Shown: in pieces, positions 27,853 to 37,371 of the stretch
How positions within the stretch are numbered: the first letter of the stretch is position 1
Layout of the letters: each line of letters begins with the position of its first letter
NCBI RefSeq assembly: GCF_002994655.1
Contig: NZ_PPDL01000010.1
Location: 38,897-102,896 of the forward strand
Source: Corynebacterium sp. 13CS0277
Lineage (GTDB): Bacteria; Actinomycetota; Actinomycetes; Mycobacteriales; Mycobacteriaceae
DNA length: 64,000 nucleotides
Direction: 5' to 3'
Position numbers and translations under genes: made by a program
The notes under the pieces: generated by a model
Databases searched by the model: none
What the model was told of the DNA's origin: nothing
Seen by the model: only the letters and a program-made list of their open reading frames with translations

Positions 27853-28464
27853 TCAGATCCCGAGGCTGGCGACGGGCTCCGCCATGCCATCAGACAGGCG
27901 GTAGCGCACACCCACCACCCCGAGCTCGCCCTTGGACACCTTGGCCTTGATCTCCGGGGAGCGGCTGAGCACCATGTCGACGGTTTCGGCGACGTGGTAG
28001 GCCTCAAACTCGGCGGTGGTGGTGCAGCCTGCGGCGCGGGCCTCCAGGATCGAGGGGCTCACCTTCTCGATGAGGACCCGCTGGTATCCGCCGGGGATTT
28101 CATGCCCGTCGAGGGCAGCCTGGGTGGCGGCGACCGCGCCGCAGGACTCGTGGCCCATGATGACGATGAGCGGCACGTGGAGGGACTCCACCGCGTACTC
28201 GAGCGAACCCATGACCGCCAGGTCGGTGATTTCACCGGCGGTGCGGATGACGAACACGTCGCCCAAACCCTGGTCGAAGATCATCTCCACCGGCACCCGG
28301 GAGTCACTGCACGCCAGCACCGCCGCGATGGGGTCCTGCCCCTGGGTGAGCTGGGAGCGGCGCCCCTGATCCTGGTTGGGGCGTTCCTCCTGGAAGTGCA
28401 TGAAGCGCTCGTTGCCCTCCTGGAGGCTGCGCCACACGGCCTGCGGGGTTCGTTCAATAGCCAT
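27853..28464 (-). CDS. canB: Beta-carbonic anhydrase
   Basis: The enzyme interconverts CO2 and bicarbonate, needed for carboxylases of fatty-acid and anaplerotic metabolism. The 203-aa protein has the zinc and catalytic-dyad motif ACSDSRVP near residue 51 and the second zinc motif GHESCGAV near 103, both typical of beta-class enzymes. The ATG follows an AGGGGG. It is a syntenic match to canB (Rv3588c) and is divergent from mutY as in mycobacteria. Confidence 0.94.
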   Translation of the reverse strand: MAIERTPQAVWRSLQEGNERFMHFQEERPNQDQGRRSQLTQGQDPIAAVLACSDSRVPVEMIFDQGLGDVFVIRTAGEITDLAVMGSLEYAVESLHVPLIVIMGHESCGAVAATQAALDGHEIPGGYQRVLIEKVSPSILEARAAGCTTTAEFEAYHVAETVDMVLSRSPEIKAKVSKGELGVVGVRYRLSDGMAEPVASLGI

Positions 28465-28542
28465 GCCCCCTATTGTGCACCACGGGGGAAGAAAAACTCA
28501 TGCGCCCACGCGGTACTTTTCACCCCCTGTGGGGGCCAGCCG

Positions 28543-28548
28543 TAGAGT
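28543..28548 (+). promoter_or_regulatory. -10 box for leaderless mutY transcript
   Basis: TAGAGT ends six bases before the mutY ATG at 28555 and no ribosome site is visible, so the transcript probably starts at the A of the start codon. Confidence 0.45.
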
Positions 28549-28554
28549 AGCCGC

Positions 28555-29442
28555 ATGCACCGCGCCGAACTCGTCCGCGCCCTGGGGGCGTGGTTTGCCG
28601 CCCACGCCCGCGACTTGCCGTGGCGGGCCCCCGACACCACCGCCTACGGGGTGCTCGTCAGCGAAGTGATGAGCCAGCAAACCCCCGTCGCCCGCGTGGC
28701 GGAGCCGTGGCGGCAGTGGGTGGCGCGCTGGCCGACGCCGCGCGCCCTGGCGGAGGCCCCCACCGCACACGTGCTGCGCGCCTGGGGCACGCTGGGCTAC
28801 CCGCGGCGGGCCCTGCGACTGCAGGAGGCGGCCCGCGCGATCGTCGACCGCCACGACGGGGTGGTGCCCCGGGATATTGATGAGTTGACTGCCCTGCCGG
28901 GGGTGGGGGCGTATACGGCAGCGGCGGTGGCGTGCTTCCACTACAAGCAGCACATCCCCGCCATCGATACGAATGTGCGCCGGGTGGCGCACCGGTATTT
29001 CTCCGCCCAGTTCCTCACTCCCCCACCCCGGGTCGCCGATAAGACGCTCGTCGCCCGGTTCATGCCGACACGCGAGGATCCGGCCGATGTGCGGGCGCTG
29101 GCCGCCACCGTGCCGCTCGCACTCATGGAGCTCGGGGCCCTGGTGTGCCAGGCGCGGGCCGCCCACTGCGACGCCTGCCCGCTGGCACCGGGGTGCGCGT
29201 GGGTGGCGGCCGGGAAACCCGCCCCCACCGCAGAGCAGCTGCGCAGCAAGCGGGTGCAGAAGTTCACCGGCACGGACCGGCAGTGCCGGGGCCGCATCAT
29301 GGCCGCCCTGCGCGCCGCACCCCAGGGGGTGACCCTGGCAGAGGTGGCCTGGGAGAATGAGGCGCAGAAACAACAGTGCGCGGAATCGCTCGTCGCCGAC
29401 GGGCTCGCCCGCGCCGAGGGTGCCCGGCTGCTGCTGCCCTAG
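28555..29442 (+). CDS. mutY: A/G-specific adenine DNA glycosylase MutY
   Basis: MutY removes adenine mispaired with 8-oxoguanine. The 295-aa protein has SEVMSQQTPVARV near residue 36, the helix-hairpin-helix LPGVGAYTAAAVACF near 113, the catalytic Asp in PAIDTNVRRV, and the 4Fe-4S ligands C-x6-C-x2-C-x5-C (CQARAAHCDACPLAPGC). The C-terminal NUDIX-like domain is reduced to a short stretch, as in several actinobacteria. The 3' end overlaps the convergent exporter gene by four bases. Confidence 0.95.
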   Translation: MHRAELVRALGAWFAAHARDLPWRAPDTTAYGVLVSEVMSQQTPVARVAEPWRQWVARWPTPRALAEAPTAHVLRAWGTLGYPRRALRLQEAARAIVDRHDGVVPRDIDELTALPGVGAYTAAAVACFHYKQHIPAIDTNVRRVAHRYFSAQFLTPPPRVADKTLVARFMPTREDPADVRALAATVPLALMELGALVCQARAAHCDACPLAPGCAWVAAGKPAPTAEQLRSKRVQKFTGTDRQCRGRIMAALRAAPQGVTLAEVAWENEAQKQQCAESLVADGLARAEGARLLLP

Positions 29443-30734
29443 CGCAGCGGCTTGTCGAAGTCGATGAGCCGGCCCAACGCCCAATCCTTGTCAGTGAGCA
29501 TGCGGCTGACAGCCAGGCCGGCGCTGATGTAGACGACGATGAGGGCGGCCGTCGTCGCCTGCGCCAACGCCCCATCAATGTCATGCTGGTTGAGCGCATA
29601 CGTCGCCTGATACATCGCCGCCCCCGGCACCATAATCACCGCCGCCGGCACCGTCATCGTGATCCGCGGCAGGCGGGCCGGACGCGCAATCGCCGCCGCA
29701 ATGAGCCCGATGAGTACACCCGCAGCAAACGCCGCCAGCTGCGGCGGCCACCCCCACACCCCACTCATGACCAGGCGCACGAGGTTCGCCACACACCCCA
29801 CCGAGGCGGCAATGAGGATCATCCGCTTCGAGGAGTTGAACAGGAACGCGAAGCCGCCGATGCCCAGCAGGCTGGCCAGTGCCGCACCCCACCACGGCAG
29901 GCTCGTCGTCACCGCCGGCAGCGGCGACATCCCCGTCACCATGCCGAAGACGCTAACCACCAGCGTCGCCGCCGTCATGATGACCAGCGCGTAGGTGAGC
30001 CGCGACAGGCCCGCCGAAATATCGAAGCGCGCCAAGTCCAGCATCGCGCTGTACAGGGGGAAACCAGGGATGACGAAGAGCACCGCCGCCACATAGCCGG
30101 GCGCCAGGTCCAGCGTCGTGGCGCACAGGTAGTACACCAGGCACGCCACCAACGTGGCCGCCCCCACCGCGCCCGGGGTGACGAAGTGCTTGCGGATGAG
30201 CAGGCCGCGCACGCACTGGCCGCAGACGGCGGCGAGGAACACGGCGGCAGCCTCCGCGAGGGGATAGTGGTTGAGGATCGCGAACGCCGCGCACGCAAAC
30301 CCCGCCGCCAGGCACACGATGGGCAGCGGCCAGCGGTGCGTCACCAGCGTCTCAATGTCGTCGAGTTTCTTCGTCAACTCGCCCACCGTGATCGGCTGGT
30401 GCAGGGAGTGGGAAAGATCCTCGAGCGCTTCAATGCGGGAGGCATCCACCGTGGGGTTGTGGTGGTTCGCCACCACCGTGCGGAAGCGTTTCCCCCGGTG
30501 GAAAGTGCAGGTGATGGTGTTAACGGTGACGACCGCGTCGAGGCGGGTGAACCCCAGTGCGCGGGCCGCGCGCTTCATCGCCCGCATGACCCGGTACCCG
30601 GAGGTGCCGGCCCCCATGAGCAGCAGGCCCAGCCGCAGCACGGCGTCGGCTTCGACGCCCATCTGCAGCTGGGCGGTGTGGTCGTCGGGTGCGGTGGTGT
30701 CACTGGGTGCCACGACAAAGGGGCCTTTCTTCAC
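29439..30734 (-). CDS. Threonine/serine exporter family protein (second ThrE-like)
   Basis: The 431-aa protein has a soluble N-terminal ThrE domain (about 30-170: RLGLLLMGAGTSGYRVMRAMKRAARALG, TFHRGKRFRTVVANHH) and about ten membrane helices, the fused DUF1212/DUF3815 layout of ThrE. The start is GTG 30734; AGGA lies 11 bases upstream. The true thrE by synteny is at the left edge of the window, so this is a paralogue. Substrate is inferred as small amino acids. It is convergent with mutY. Confidence 0.88.
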   Translation of the reverse strand: MKKGPFVVAPSDTTAPDDHTAQLQMGVEADAVLRLGLLLMGAGTSGYRVMRAMKRAARALGFTRLDAVVTVNTITCTFHRGKRFRTVVANHHNPTVDASRIEALEDLSHSLHQPITVGELTKKLDDIETLVTHRWPLPIVCLAAGFACAAFAILNHYPLAEAAAVFLAAVCGQCVRGLLIRKHFVTPGAVGAATLVACLVYYLCATTLDLAPGYVAAVLFVIPGFPLYSAMLDLARFDISAGLSRLTYALVIMTAATLVVSVFGMVTGMSPLPAVTTSLPWWGAALASLLGIGGFAFLFNSSKRMILIAASVGCVANLVRLVMSGVWGWPPQLAAFAAGVLIGLIAAAIARPARLPRITMTVPAAVIMVPGAAMYQATYALNQHDIDGALAQATTAALIVVYISAGLAVSRMLTDKDWALGRLIDFDKPLR

Positions 30735-30790
30735 GCCGAAGGGTGTCCTTCAGGCTTAGCACCACTGCGCGGGCGGCGTCCACAGGCAAA

Positions 30791-30824
30791 AACCCCGCAC
30801 ACCACGGCTGTGGCGTGCGGGGTT
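30791..30824 (-). terminator. Terminator of the clpC/DUF4236 transcript
   Basis: A 15-bp stem with one mismatch (AACCCCGCACACCAC with GTGGCGTGCGGGGTT) lies 18 bp after the stop of the small gene. On the minus strand it is followed by TTTTTGCC. Confidence 0.8.
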
Positions 30825-30841
30825 AATGGGCGGGGGTGGGC

Positions 30842-31030
30842 TTAGCGCCAGCGGCCGCGGAAGGTGAACCCGCCGGGCAGGCGGACCCACAGCCCGCCGC
30901 GGGAGTTGAACGTCACCGGGCCGATGCGGGTGGAGCCGCTCACCCCGGACTTGGAGACGTTAATCCACGAGTTCTTGCCGACCTTCTTGCGCTTGCGGTA
31001 GCTGAAGCCTTCGAGCGGGGACCGTGACAT
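30842..31030 (-). CDS. Small DUF4236-like protein downstream of clpC
   Basis: The 62-aa basic protein starts at ATG 31030 with GGGAGAG upstream and lies 14 bp after clpC, so it is probably cotranscribed. It contains FSYRKRKKVGK..WINVSKSGVSGS, the pattern of the DUF4236 family (basic strand, then N-x-SKSG). Function of the family is not known to me. No signal peptide or membrane helix is seen. The conserved SKSGVS block argues that it is real. Confidence 0.8.
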   Translation of the reverse strand: MSRSPLEGFSYRKRKKVGKNSWINVSKSGVSGSTRIGPVTFNSRGGLWVRLPGGFTFRGRWR

Positions 31031-31044
31031 CGAGCTCTCCCGGC

Positions 31045-33699
31045 TTAGCGCTCGTCGGCGGCTTCGTCGGACTCGGCGATCGCGTTGTCGATCTCGAGCT
31101 CTTCCGCGGTGGCGGTTTCCGGCACCTCGACGTCGGCAGCGTCGGCGACGTCGCGGATGGCTTCCGCGACCTCGTGGGAGACGTCGGAGATCTCCGGCAG
31201 GGGGCGCGGCTTCGGGGTGAAGGTGTAGCCGGCCTCGTTGTCGGGGTCGATGTCGACGACGACGATTTCACCGGCACCGATTTCACCGAAGAGGATCTTC
31301 TCACTCATGGTGTCTTCGATGTCGCGCTGGATGGTGCGGCGCAGCGGGCGGGCACCGAGCACCGGGTCGAAGCCGCGCTTCGCCAGGCGGTTCTTGGCGG
31401 CCTCGGTGACCTCCAGGCCCATGTCCTTGGCGCGCAGCGCCTTCTCCAGGCGACCGAGCAGCAGGTCGACCATCTCGACGATCTGCTCCTGGGTGAGCTG
31501 GTGGAAGACCACCACGTCATCGATACGGTTCAAGAACTCGGGGCGGAAGTGCTTCTTCAGCTCGTCGTGCACCTTGTTCTTCATGCGCTCGTAGCGGCCC
31601 TGTTCGTCGGACTCGCCGACGCCGGAGAAGCCCATGCCCACGGCCTTGGAGATGTCCTGGGTGCCGAGGTTGGAGGTGAAGATCATGACGGTGTTCTTGA
31701 AGTCCACGACGCGACCCTGGCCGTCGGTGAGGCGGCCTTCCTCCAGCACCTGCAGGAGGGTGTTGTAGATCTCCTTGTGGGCTTTTTCGATCTCGTCGAA
31801 GAGGATGACGCTGAACGGCTTGCGGCGCACCTTCTCGGTGAGCTGGCCGCCCTCCTCGTAGCCGACGTACCCGGGGGGCGCGCCGAAGAGGCGGGAGGCG
31901 GTGAAGCGGTCGTGGAACTCGCCCATGTCGATCTGGATGAGGGAATCCTCGTCGCCGAAGAGGAACTCGGCGAGCGCCTTCGACAGCTCCGTCTTACCGA
32001 CACCGGAGGGGCCGGCGAAGATGAAGGAGCCGGAGGGGCGCTTCGGGTCCTTCAGGCCGGCGCGGGTGCGGCGAATCGCCCGGGACACAGCCTTGACAGC
32101 GTCGTCCTGGCCGATGATGCGCTTGTGGAGCTCCTCCTCCATGTGCAGCAGGCGGGAGGACTCTTCCTGCGTCAGCTTGAACACCGGGATGCCAGTCCAG
32201 GCGCCCAGCACCTCAGCGATCTGCTCCTCGCCGACCTCGGCGATGTCCTCCAGTTCGCCGTTGCGCCACGCTTCCTCCTTCTCCTTGCGCTTCTCGCCCA
32301 AGGTGCGCTCCTTGTCGCGCAGGGAGGCAGCGAGCTCGAAGTCCTGGGCGTCGATCGCGGCTTCCTTCTGGCGGCGCACGTCAGCGATCTCATCGTCGAC
32401 AGCGCGCACGGACGCCGGTGCCGTCAGCCGCTTGATGCGCATCCGCGCACCCGCCTCATCAATGAGGTCGACGGCCTTATCCGGCAGGAAACGGTCGTTG
32501 ATGTAGCGGTCCGACAGGTTCGCGGCGGCCGCCAACGCCCCATCGGTAATCGACACGCGGTGGTGCGCCTCGTAGCGGTCGCGCAGGCCCTTCAAGATCT
32601 CGATCGTCATGTCGACGCTCGGTTCCGGCACCGTCACCGGCTGGAAACGACGCTCCAGGGCGGCGTCCTTCTCGATGTGCTTGCGGTACTCATCCAGGGT
32701 GGTCGCACCAATGGTCTGCAGCTCGCCACGCGCCAGCTTCGGCTTGAGCAAGGAGGCCGCATCGATCGCGCCCTCCGCGGCACCCGCGCCGACGAGGGTG
32801 TGAATCTCGTCGATGAACAGGATGATGTCGCCGCGCTGGTTAATCTCCTTGAGCACCTTCTTCAGACGCTCCTCGAAGTCACCGCGGTAGCGGGAACCCG
32901 CCACCAGGGAGCCGAGGTCGAGGGAGTACAGCTGCTTATCGCGCAGCGTCTCCGGCACCTTGCCGTTGACAATGTCGAGGGCCAGGCCCTCGACGACGGC
33001 AGTCTTACCCACACCGGGCTCACCGATGAGCACCGGGTTGTTCTTCGTGCGGCGCGACAGCACCTGCATGAGGCGCTCGATTTCGTTCTCGCGTCCCACC
33101 ACCGGGTCCAGCTTGCCGTCCTTGGCAGCCTGAGTGAGGTTGCGGCCGAACTGGTCGAGCACGAGCGAATTGGAACGCTCGCCCACGCCACCCTGGCCGC
33201 CGGAACGGGAACCCGCGCCGACGGGGTCGCCGCCACGCTCCGCGGGCTCGCCCTCGCCGCCCTCGTACCCGGACAGCAGCTCCACGACCTGGGCGCGCAC
33301 GCGCTTCAAGTCGGCGCCGAGCTTCACCAACACCTGGGCGGCCACGCCCTCGCCCTCACGGATGAGGCCGAGGAGCAGGAACTCGGTGCCGATGTACTTG
33401 TGGCCCATCTGCAGGCCCTCCCGCAGGGAGAGCTCCAGGACCTTCTTGGCACGGGGAGTAAAAGGAATGTGGCCCTGCGGCGGCGTGGTGCCGTGGCCGA
33501 TAATGTCCTCGACCTCCTGGCGGACGGCCGACAGGCTAATGCCCATGGACTCCAATGCCTTCGCGGCCACACCCTCACCCTCGGCGATGAGGCCGAGGAG
33601 GATGTGCTCCGTGCCGATGTAATTGTGGTTGAGGTTGCGAGCCTCTTCCTGCGCCAGCACGATAACGCGTCGCGCCCGGTCGGTAAACCGCTCAAACAT
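31045..33699 (-). CDS. clpC: ATP-dependent Clp protease ATP-binding subunit ClpC
   Basis: ClpC unfolds proteins and feeds them to ClpP. The 884-aa protein has two N-terminal Clp repeats (1-150; [17 protein letters not shown]), Walker A of the first AAA module GEPGVGKT near 230, a UVR/middle region near 440-480, and the second Walker A GPSGVGKT near 568. The C-terminal tail is acidic and Ala-rich. The start has GAGGGGA five or six bases upstream. The 270-bp upstream region is the likely site of stress control. ClgR regulates clpC in corynebacteria; I could not find an exact ClgR box. Confidence 0.97.
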   Translation of the reverse strand: MFERFTDRARRVIVLAQEEARNLNHNYIGTEHILLGLIAEGEGVAAKALESMGISLSAVRQEVEDIIGHGTTPPQGHIPFTPRAKKVLELSLREGLQMGHKYIGTEFLLLGLIREGEGVAAQVLVKLGADLKRVRAQVVELLSGYEGGEGEPAERGGDPVGAGSRSGGQGGVGERSNSLVLDQFGRNLTQAAKDGKLDPVVGRENEIERLMQVLSRRTKNNPVLIGEPGVGKTAVVEGLALDIVNGKVPETLRDKQLYSLDLGSLVAGSRYRGDFEERLKKVLKEINQRGDIILFIDEIHTLVGAGAAEGAIDAASLLKPKLARGELQTIGATTLDEYRKHIEKDAALERRFQPVTVPEPSVDMTIEILKGLRDRYEAHHRVSITDGALAAAANLSDRYINDRFLPDKAVDLIDEAGARMRIKRLTAPASVRAVDDEIADVRRQKEAAIDAQDFELAASLRDKERTLGEKRKEKEEAWRNGELEDIAEVGEEQIAEVLGAWTGIPVFKLTQEESSRLLHMEEELHKRIIGQDDAVKAVSRAIRRTRAGLKDPKRPSGSFIFAGPSGVGKTELSKALAEFLFGDEDSLIQIDMGEFHDRFTASRLFGAPPGYVGYEEGGQLTEKVRRKPFSVILFDEIEKAHKEIYNTLLQVLEEGRLTDGQGRVVDFKNTVMIFTSNLGTQDISKAVGMGFSGVGESDEQGRYERMKNKVHDELKKHFRPEFLNRIDDVVVFHQLTQEQIVEMVDLLLGRLEKALRAKDMGLEVTEAAKNRLAKRGFDPVLGARPLRRTIQRDIEDTMSEKILFGEIGAGEIVVVDIDPDNEAGYTFTPKPRPLPEISDVSHEVAEAIRDVADAADVEVPETATAEELEIDNAIAESDEAADER

Positions 33700-33971
33700 G
33701 GCGTCCCCTCACATACGTTGGTCTAGTTTTTATTGCTCTCACCCTAACGCGCCCACGAAGCGAATAGTCCCCGCGCGGCAGGCTTTCCGCCCCCAGGTTG
33801 AGCCACAGGCACGCAACCACACCACAAACCCGCAGGCCACAGCCACTTCACAGGCGGCGAAAGCCCCTGTACGCCGGTAGCGAACAGGGGCCAGAATCCG
33901 CCCACACCCCTACCCCCGGGGCGCGCGGGCGTCAGAAGTGCGTGGCGTTCTCCGTGACACGGCGGGAGCCG
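33700..33971. other. Intergenic region upstream of clpC
   Basis: About 270 bp with no supported gene. It holds the clpC promoter (AT-rich CAATAAAAACTAGACC on the minus strand, 20-40 bases before the ATG) and the 3' end of the small secreted-protein gene. No terminator with a T-run was seen. Confidence 0.5.
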
Positions 33972-34235
33972 CTAGGCCGGATCTGAGCTTCCTGCACTGG
34001 ATCCATTGTTCACAAGGTTCACGACCACAACGACAAGCCCGATCATTGCCGCCACCATTGCATAAGAGATCTGGCCGGGCTCATTGCCAATGAGACGGCG
34101 CGCCCCTGGATCGCTGACGGCAACAGCATGCGCTGGGGCAGCGATGGCCGGCGGGGACACCGCTTGAGGAACCCCCAGGGAGAGGGCAACGGCAAGCGCA
34201 ACGGCGGCCTTGCGGGCATACAAGCGTCTGACCAT
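33972..34235 (-). CDS. Short exported membrane-anchored protein, unknown
   Basis: The 87-aa product starts at ATG 34235 with GGAG five bases upstream. It has a signal peptide (AAVALAVALSLG.., cleavage likely near IAA-PA), a short outside segment, one membrane helix (AMVAAMIGLVVVVVNLV) and a GSSAGSS tail. The signal core AAVALAVALSLG and the order PxQ-helix-GSS are the same as in the N-terminal part of the next gene, so it looks like a short paralogue of that module. I do not recognise its function. Confidence 0.72.
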   Translation of the reverse strand: MVRRLYARKAAVALAVALSLGVPQAVSPPAIAAPAHAVAVSDPGARRLIGNEPGQISYAMVAAMIGLVVVVVNLVNNGSSAGSSDPA

Positions 34236-34502
34236 GACTACTCCTTCACCAATGTCATCACGGTACCACTCAGTCGACGATCGCAACCTCACACCGACCC
34301 ACGAATGGGCCCATATTTGGGCGGTGCACAGCTGACGCTAGCTGGGTTTTTCCGAACCCGGGGGACTGCCCAGACGAATGGCGCCAGGCAGGGGCCATCC
34401 GAAGCCCTACGCCCGCGGTCACTTTCGACCCACAACACCAGCGCCCTGCATGCATCGCGAACAGGCAGGATCCCACGGTGTCGTACGGGAGCGGATGACG
34501 GC
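34236..34502. other. Intergenic region between two exported-protein genes
   Basis: About 270 bp of lower-GC sequence. Short open frames here show no family features. It probably carries the promoter of the 87-aa gene. GGGCCCATATTTGGGC at about 34307-34322 is partly symmetric, but I assign nothing to it. Confidence 0.4.
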
Positions 34503-36551
34503 CTAGCCCCCTAGCTGACCGCAGTACTTAGCTTTGTCCACAATCTGGGCAATCCGTCGATTGAGAACTGCTGTCGCGTATTCGACTTCCTCGGGTGTCT
34601 GAGGGAGATGGACTATCGTTCTGCGACCAAAGAGGGTCAACACAGCCAACTCGTCCGAGTCATGGACCCGTGAGAACTCCTCCAGAATGTTCCGAACAAA
34701 TACATCTCTCCGAATCCACGCTTCAGCCCCCTCCGGCGTCATCGGACGCTCCGGGAGGAAGAATCGTGGAGTCAAGACCGAATATCCATCCGGGCATTCG
34801 TCGGCTATGTACGCCAGGTCCCACGCTACTGCTAAGGCGCGGAAGACATCGGTAGTTGTCGGAAAACCGTCGGCTTCATGCGGGACGTTGCCTGACGCTG
34901 GCGGCTCCGGAAGGCGTGGAATGGATACGGGGTCACTCGGCGGCTCAGATCCCGAGGAGTCCTCATCATCGATCGGCTCCGGGCCTAAGGACTCCGTCGT
35001 CGGAGGCGACTCCTCCTCCGCGTCTGCGATGGTCCAGCACATCGGATTGCCGTAGACAGGCATGACTTTCCACTCCCCTCCCCTTTCGAGACCGAAGAAG
35101 AAGGCCTTCGCAGTGAACGTCGCCGACGCCACGAAGCTGAAGCCGAGGGTCACACACTGCTCAATCTTCAGGTCTTTGATCTTGGCGTGCAGCTTCGCGA
35201 TGAGCTCACCCCTGACACCGAGTTCGAGGCCTACTGCGGCTTTCAGCTCCTTGATTTTGTTGCCAATGAACAGGTCGGCGCCGGCGCTGGCATGCAGCTG
35301 GAGTTCCGCCTGACTCTCCTGCGTGAACTCGGGATCACCGTCACCAAGGTGGAAGTCGCTCGTGAAACGGCCGGTGCCGAGAGACATACTGAAGGGCTTT
35401 GTCTGCGTGACCTTGAAGTGATTGTCTACCGCTTGGACACTGCCGAACTTGAAGCGGGGGTTGAACGTGCCCGTGATCGGGCCGGCGATAAACAGAGGAG
35501 GGTAGACCCCCAGTGCATCATCGGCGGTCTTGCAGGTGAAGCCTGTGCTGCCCTTCGCCCGGATTTCTGCCTCGCTATGGAGGGCACCGCTGAACTTGAT
35601 GCCCTTGTCACGGCCGACGAGGTTCGCGTCCACACTGGCATTGCGGAACCCCACCGAAACGCCGAGGCGGATCTTGATGTTGTCGTGGTCGCATTCCACC
35701 ACCTTGGGGTCGAGCGTCTTGAGTCCCCCGCCGCGAAGCCGATTGTCGTAGCGGGGCGGAACGATGGGCTCAAGGTTGTCCGGGATGTCGACGTGGACGC
35801 TGAACTCGTCGTAGGCATCGTCGAGGGTGACCGGCTCGGTCGTGATGGTGGCGAGGCCGCCGGTGGCGTCAATGGCGACGATGCGCCCGAGGACACCGTG
35901 GGGCTGGGACTCACTGACTTCGCCGACGTAGATGTCGCCAACTTTCGGCACGGGCTTGCTGCCCAGCACCAGCTTGGACACCTGCCGTTCCCCGAGCATG
36001 CCCTGGACTGCGGTGACGCGCTCCGGGGAGGCGACGTAGGTGTCCTTCTTCGGGGTGATGACGTTGCGGTTGAGGCCCGGGTAGACCTCCTTGCCGCCCT
36101 GCGGGGTGTCTTTCGGCGGTGACGGCTTCGTGCTGGGCTTGGCGTCCTGCGGCGTATCCTTCGGCGGCTTCGCGCCGGGCGTGCCGCCGCCGGAGGAGCC
36201 GGACGAGGAGCCGCCACCCATGATGGCGATGAAGAAACCGATGAGGGCGACGACGCCGAGGGCGATCGCGCCGATGATCTGCTCCGGGGCGAAACGCCCG
36301 AAGGGGGTGTCGATGCCGGGGTCGGCGATGGAGTCGAAGTCGCCGAACCCGAAGCCGCCGACCGTGGCGAAGCCCCCGGGGGACTCGCCGGCGCCGAGGT
36401 CGAGGGCGTCCGCCTCCGCGGCGGAGACCACCTGCGCGATGGGTGGGATGGGGTCGGCCTGGGCTGGCGGGGTGCCGGCCAGGGTGGCGCCCAGGGACAG
36501 TGCGACGGCGAGGGCCACCGCAGCTGTGGGCGCGCCACGATGAGGACACAT
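34503..36551 (-). CDS. Large exported membrane-anchored protein, unknown
   Basis: The 682-aa product starts at ATG 36551 with AGGAG five bases upstream. Residues 1-33 are a signal peptide; one membrane helix (IIGAIALGVVALIGFFIAIM) lies near 95-115, then a GGGSSSGSSGGG hinge and a Pro/Lys-rich linker. About 170-480 is beta-rich with alternating polar and hydrophobic residues. An acidic Ser/Pro linker (SLGPEPIDDEDSSGSEPPSDP) leads to a helical C-terminal domain (about 580-682). Six cysteines in the outside part could form disulfides. The 3' third has lower GC than its surroundings. I do not recognise a family; an envelope or secreted effector role is possible. Confidence 0.82.
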   Translation of the reverse strand: MCPHRGAPTAAVALAVALSLGATLAGTPPAQADPIPPIAQVVSAAEADALDLGAGESPGGFATVGGFGFGDFDSIADPGIDTPFGRFAPEQIIGAIALGVVALIGFFIAIMGGGSSSGSSGGGTPGAKPPKDTPQDAKPSTKPSPPKDTPQGGKEVYPGLNRNVITPKKDTYVASPERVTAVQGMLGERQVSKLVLGSKPVPKVGDIYVGEVSESQPHGVLGRIVAIDATGGLATITTEPVTLDDAYDEFSVHVDIPDNLEPIVPPRYDNRLRGGGLKTLDPKVVECDHDNIKIRLGVSVGFRNASVDANLVGRDKGIKFSGALHSEAEIRAKGSTGFTCKTADDALGVYPPLFIAGPITGTFNPRFKFGSVQAVDNHFKVTQTKPFSMSLGTGRFTSDFHLGDGDPEFTQESQAELQLHASAGADLFIGNKIKELKAAVGLELGVRGELIAKLHAKIKDLKIEQCVTLGFSFVASATFTAKAFFFGLERGGEWKVMPVYGNPMCWTIADAEEESPPTTESLGPEPIDDEDSSGSEPPSDPVSIPRLPEPPASGNVPHEADGFPTTTDVFRALAVAWDLAYIADECPDGYSVLTPRFFLPERPMTPEGAEAWIRRDVFVRNILEEFSRVHDSDELAVLTLFGRRTIVHLPQTPEEVEYATAVLNRRIAQIVDKAKYCGQLGG

Positions 36552-36761
36552 GGGTGCTCCTGATGTAGCTGGATTGTCGTGAACTGTCACGCTCAACCAC
36601 TCCCAGGAGCACGGGAAAACTCCGTGTGACAGAGCTAGACAACCCTCACGCTAGCCAGGTACTTTTCCGCAGCCAAGTAGCTGCGCTCTTCGTGCACCCG
36701 CGCCGAGGGGCAACCACTCGAGTGCCCCCAGCCTCTCCCCCTTGAACAGGGGCCGAGGTGC

Positions 36762-37271
36762 TTAGCTGGAGAACTTGTCCCGTTCCCCGCGCAGCCCGTT
36801 CCACACCCAGTCGATCGGCAGGCGCAGCACGGCGAGGAGGAAGCCTGCCACCATGATCGGGGCCATGAGGATCCCCTGCAGGGTGTCTTCCCGCCGCGCG
36901 GAGGCGACGTCCTCGTCGGTGATGGGCGCGAGCGGGCAGGGGTAGTCGTAGCCGAAGTCTTTGGCCACAATGGGCTTCCCCTTCCACTCCTCCTGGCAGG
37001 CTTCGACGTCGGCCTGGGTGGTCACGCCGTAGTGGAGGATGGTGCGGCGGCGGCGATGGTCGCGCCAGCGCTGCTCCTGGGCGGCCTGGTTCTCCGGGGA
37101 GTCGGGGTCGTTGCCGACGGCGGCGGAAGCGCCGGCGCGGATGCCGCTGCTCAGCTGGTCGAGGGAGGGCATGCGGAATTCCGTGTCCTCGGCGGCGGCC
37201 GCGGGCATGCAGCCCAGGGTCATGCTGACGGCCACAAGGCCGGCGAGGGTGGCACGGGTACGGGTCATCAT
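36762..37271 (-). CDS. Exported protein with C-terminal membrane helix, unknown
   Basis: The 169-aa product starts ATG-ATG (37271/37268) after AAGGGG. It has a signal peptide (LAGLVAVSMTLGCMPAAAA); cleavage at AAA-A is likely, although TLGC is a weak lipobox. The mature part is charged (RWRDHRRRRTILHYG), has two cysteines (EACQEE, YPCPL), and ends with a helix (ILMAPIMVAGFLLAVL) and a short polar tail. It is the first of three same-strand exported-protein genes. Function is unknown. Confidence 0.78.
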   Translation of the reverse strand: MMTRTRATLAGLVAVSMTLGCMPAAAAEDTEFRMPSLDQLSSGIRAGASAAVGNDPDSPENQAAQEQRWRDHRRRRTILHYGVTTQADVEACQEEWKGKPIVAKDFGYDYPCPLAPITDEDVASARREDTLQGILMAPIMVAGFLLAVLRLPIDWVWNGLRGERDKFSS

Positions 37272-37359
37272 TGCGGTAGGCCCCTTCGTCTCGATGGGTA
37301 GGAGATGTGCTTCTATCCTCGCCGTCGTGTGCGGTGTCGCTTCTGTTACAGCAGCGGCC

Positions 37360-37365
37360 TAACAT
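37360..37365 (+). promoter_or_regulatory. -10 box close to the start of the Pr6Pr-like gene
   Basis: TAACAT lies six bases before the ATG at 37372, with GAGGAA between. The transcript would be leaderless or nearly so. Confidence 0.4.
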
Positions 37366-37371
37366 GAGGAA

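Noticed and set aside
31024..33726. 900-codon plus-strand frame opposite clpC
   Set aside because: Codon-mirror shadow of a clear ClpC gene, no family features.
33700..33790. ClgR operator upstream of clpC
   Set aside because: CGC and GCG half-sites exist but with seven instead of five bases between them; no match good enough to report.
34128..34514. 128-codon plus-strand frame in the exported-protein region
   Set aside because: No ribosome site, no family or signal features, and it overlaps the better-supported minus-strand gene.
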